A program made the translations under genes and the position numbers. Shown in pieces: positions 16,419 through 18,362 of a DNA stretch of 18,362 nucleotides (its first letter is position 1; each line of letters opens with the position of its first letter). The notes beneath the pieces were generated by a model. The model was given only the letters and a program-made list of their open reading frames with translations, was not told where the DNA came from and did not search any database. The stretch covers positions 1 to 18,362 of the forward strand of contig DAITPA010000038.1 of NCBI GenBank assembly GCA_036833805.1, in the 5' to 3' direction. Source of the stretch: PALSA-1196 sp036833805 (GTDB taxonomy: Bacteria; Pseudomonadota; Gammaproteobacteria; Steroidobacterales; Steroidobacteraceae).

Positions 16419-17834
16419 TTAGGGCAACGCGCAGAAGCGCGACCAGCCGTGCGCGTCCGCTCCCGGATCGTGCCAGCCGCAGGCGCCTTCGATCATCCGG
16501 TCGGCGCCCCGCGGGCCCCAGCTGTCCGGCGCGTATTCGTGCACGCGCATGCCGGCCGTACCCAGAATCGGATCGACAATCGCCCACGCGGCCTCGACCT
16601 CGTCCTGGCGCGCGAACAGCGCGGCGTCGCCGGCGAGCGCATCGCCGATCAGCCGCTCGTAGGCTTCCATTTCCTCGCGCTGCTGCTGGCTCACGAAGAG
16701 CTCGACGGGGTGCCCCGTCATGCTCGTGCCGGCAGTCTTGGCACGCGCTCCGAGTGCGATCGCGACATCAGGCCCGAGACGAAAGCGCAAATGGTTCGGC
16801 GGTTCCGCGGCGAAATCGCCGAACACCCGCGCCGGCGGCGCCTTAAGGTCCACAACGACTTCGGTCGCCGTCACCGGCAGGCTCTTGCCTGCGCGCAGGT
16901 AGAACGGCACGCCATTCCAGCGCCACGAGTCGATCGACAGGCGCAGCGCCGCATAGGTCTCGACATTTGATTCGGGTGCCACGCCCTCCTCCTGCCGATA
17001 GCCGCGATACTGCCCGCGAATCAGATGCGGCGCATCGAGCGGGCGGATCGCCCGCAGCACCTTCACCTTCTCGTCGCGCATGGATTCGCCGGCACTGTTG
17101 ACCGGCGGCTCCATCGCGAGAAATGCAACGACCTGCAGGAGGTGGTTCTGTACGACGTCGCGGATCGCGCCCGCCTCCTCGTAGAAGCGTCCGCGGCCCT
17201 CGACGCCGATCTTCTCCGCCATGGTGATCTGCACGCTCGCGATGTAGTTGCGGTTCCATACGGGCTCGAGAAACGCATTGGCAAAGCGGAAATACAACAG
17301 GTTCTGCACCGGTTCCTTGCCGAGGTAGTGGTCGATGCGAAAAATCGAAGACTCGGGAAAGAGCTGCAAGAGCGTCGCATTCAATGCGCGCGCGGAGGCG
17401 AGGTCACGCCCGAAGGGCTTTTCCACCACCACCCGTGCAGTCTTGGCGGCGCCCGAACTGCCCAATAAATCGATCACGACCGGAAACATGGAGGGCGGAA
17501 TCGCGAGGTAATAAAGCGGTTGCTGCGCAGCCCCGAGCGCCGTGCGCAAGGCCTCGAAGGTCTCGGCCTTGCGGTAGTCGCCGTCGACATATTGCAGCAC
17601 CGCTGCCAAGCGCTCCACGACCGCCGCGTCAGTCGTTTTGACGAAGGTTTTCAAGCTCGCGTGCACATGTGCGATGAACTGCTCGCGCGTCCAACCGGCG
17701 CGCGCGACGCCAATCACCGGCATTTGCAAGCGTCCGCGGCGCGTGAGGTGGTAGAGCGCCGGGAATATCTTGCGCGCGCACAGATCGCCGCTTGCGCCAA
17801 AGATCACCAATGCATCCGCAGCACGCGCGACCAT
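16419..17834 (-). CDS. zwf: Glucose-6-phosphate 1-dehydrogenase
   Basis: Zwf oxidises glucose 6-phosphate to 6-phosphogluconolactone, usually with NADP. It opens the oxidative pentose phosphate and Entner-Doudoroff routes. The 471-residue product (E. coli 491) shows the coenzyme-binding loop IFGASGDLCARK at 11-22, EKPFG at 138-142 and the active-site signature RIDHYLGKEPVQNLL from 166, where the histidine and lysine bind substrate. FYEEAGAIRDVVQNHLLQ and a full C-terminal domain follow. Its ATG shares one base with the gnd stop (TGATG), indicating coupled translation. A purine stretch GAGAG lies 9 nt upstream. Confidence 0.97.
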   Translation of the reverse strand: MVARAADALVIFGASGDLCARKIFPALYHLTRRGRLQMPVIGVARAGWTREQFIAHVHASLKTFVKTTDAAVVERLAAVLQYVDGDYRKAETFEALRTALGAAQQPLYYLAIPPSMFPVVIDLLGSSGAAKTARVVVEKPFGRDLASARALNATLLQLFPESSIFRIDHYLGKEPVQNLLYFRFANAFLEPVWNRNYIASVQITMAEKIGVEGRGRFYEEAGAIRDVVQNHLLQVVAFLAMEPPVNSAGESMRDEKVKVLRAIRPLDAPHLIRGQYRGYRQEEGVAPESNVETYAALRLSIDSWRWNGVPFYLRAGKSLPVTATEVVVDLKAPPARVFGDFAAEPPNHLRFRLGPDVAIALGARAKTAGTSMTGHPVELFVSQQQREEMEAYERLIGDALAGDAALFARQDEVEAAWAIVDPILGTAGMRVHEYAPDSWGPRGADRMIEGACGWHDPGADAHGWSRFCALP

Positions 17835-18362
17835 CAGGATTTACTCTCGTGGTGGCCGCCGAAGCCGAGCCGCATGGCCGACAGTACCTTGCTCGCAAAT
17901 TCGGCGTTACCGCGCGAGTCAAAGCGCGAGTACAGCGCCGCACTCAAGACGTGCGCCGGCACGCCCTCCTCGATTGCCGCCTGAATAGTCCAGCGTCCTT
18001 CGCCCGAATCGGAGACCTTGCCGGCAAAATGCTCGAGCTGCGGATCGCGCGTCAGCGCTTGCGCCGTCAAATCCAGAAGCTGCGAGGAGATGATGCTGCC
18101 GTGACGCCATACTTCGGCGATCGCCGCGATATCGAGCCTGTACTGAAAAAGTGCCGGATTCGTGAGCGGCGCGGTCTCCGCATCCGCGCTCCTCGAGGCG
18201 AGTCCCGCATCGGCGTGCTTAAGAATGTTGAGGCCTTCCGCGTAGGCGGCCATGAGGCCGTACTCGATGCCGTTGTGAACCATCTTTACGAAGTGCCCCG
18301 CGCCCACCGGGCCGCAATGCAGGTAGCCGCGCGAGGCCGTGCTTGAGCTGCTGTCGCCGCGC
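17834..18362 (-). CDS. gnd: 6-phosphogluconate dehydrogenase (decarboxylating), C-terminal part
   Basis: Gnd converts 6-phosphogluconate to ribulose 5-phosphate with release of CO2. The window contains the last 175 or so codons; the N-terminal Rossmann domain lies beyond the right edge. Reading in frame from the edge gives GYLHCGPVGAGHFVKMVHNG, containing the conserved catalytic K-x-x-H-N-G, followed by IEYGLMAAYAEGLNIL, DSGEGRWTIQAAIEEGVPAHV and a final SRFDSRGNAEFASKVLSAMR. The short C-terminal region with no long extra helical repeat points to the compact (about 300-residue) 6PGDH class, often NAD-linked, not the about 470-residue E. coli type. Cofactor preference cannot be read here because the nucleotide-binding loop is missing. 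It is upstream of zwf in the same operon. Confidence 0.92.
   Translation of the reverse strand, partial: RGDSSSSTASRGYLHCGPVGAGHFVKMVHNGIEYGLMAAYAEGLNILKHADAGLASRSADAETAPLTNPALFQYRLDIAAIAEVWRHGSIISSQLLDLTAQALTRDPQLEHFAGKVSDSGEGRWTIQAAIEEGVPAHVLSAALYSRFDSRGNAEFASKVLSAMRLGFGGHHESKS

Overview
The window looks like chromosomal core DNA from a GC-rich Gammaproteobacterium. The gene order mraZ / rnpB / rsmI / lpoA / sspB-sspA / petCBA closely follows what I recall from Pseudomonas-like genomes. MurE carries the meso-diaminopimelate motif DNPR, and a lipoprotein PBP activator and a proteobacterial bc1 complex are present. A lineage such as Steroidobacterales, Nevskiales or Xanthomonadales would fit, but the sequence alone does not settle it. 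Coding density is very high and no stretch longer than about 210 bp lacks a gene.

Region 1 (1-7956, minus strand) is the start of the division and cell wall (dcw) cluster. A sigma70-type promoter with three MraZ boxes drives mraZ, rsmH, ftsL, ftsI, murE, murF, mraY and murD; murD is cut by the window edge. Most genes overlap by ATGA, which implies translational coupling. The products make the UDP-MurNAc-pentapeptide, transfer it to lipid, crosslink septal peptidoglycan and methylate 16S rRNA.

Region 2 (8058-10655) holds the type A RNase P RNA gene rnpB, followed upstream on the same strand by rsmI. Divergent from rsmI is a short lpoA-like lipoprotein gene that lacks the usual N-terminal helical domain.

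Region 3 (10659-14366, minus strand) is petA-petB-petC-sspA-sspB: the three catalytic subunits of ubiquinol:cytochrome c reductase followed by the stringent starvation proteins. Cytochrome b carries PVWY in place of PEWY at its Qo site.

Region 4 (14576-16413, plus strand) is a DegS/AlgW-type membrane-anchored serine protease gene followed by pgl. Region 5 (16419-18362, minus strand) is gnd-zwf, facing pgl; together pgl, zwf and gnd encode the oxidative pentose phosphate branch.

I found no mobile elements, CRISPR arrays, phage genes or tRNAs, and no convincing undescribed system. The points worth a second look are regulatory and structural: the MraZ operator and its G-rich leader, an rnpB promoter that reuses the rsmI stop codon, the truncated LpoA, the cytochrome b variants, a probable TTG start for sspA, and two convergent gene pairs separated by 3-5 bp.
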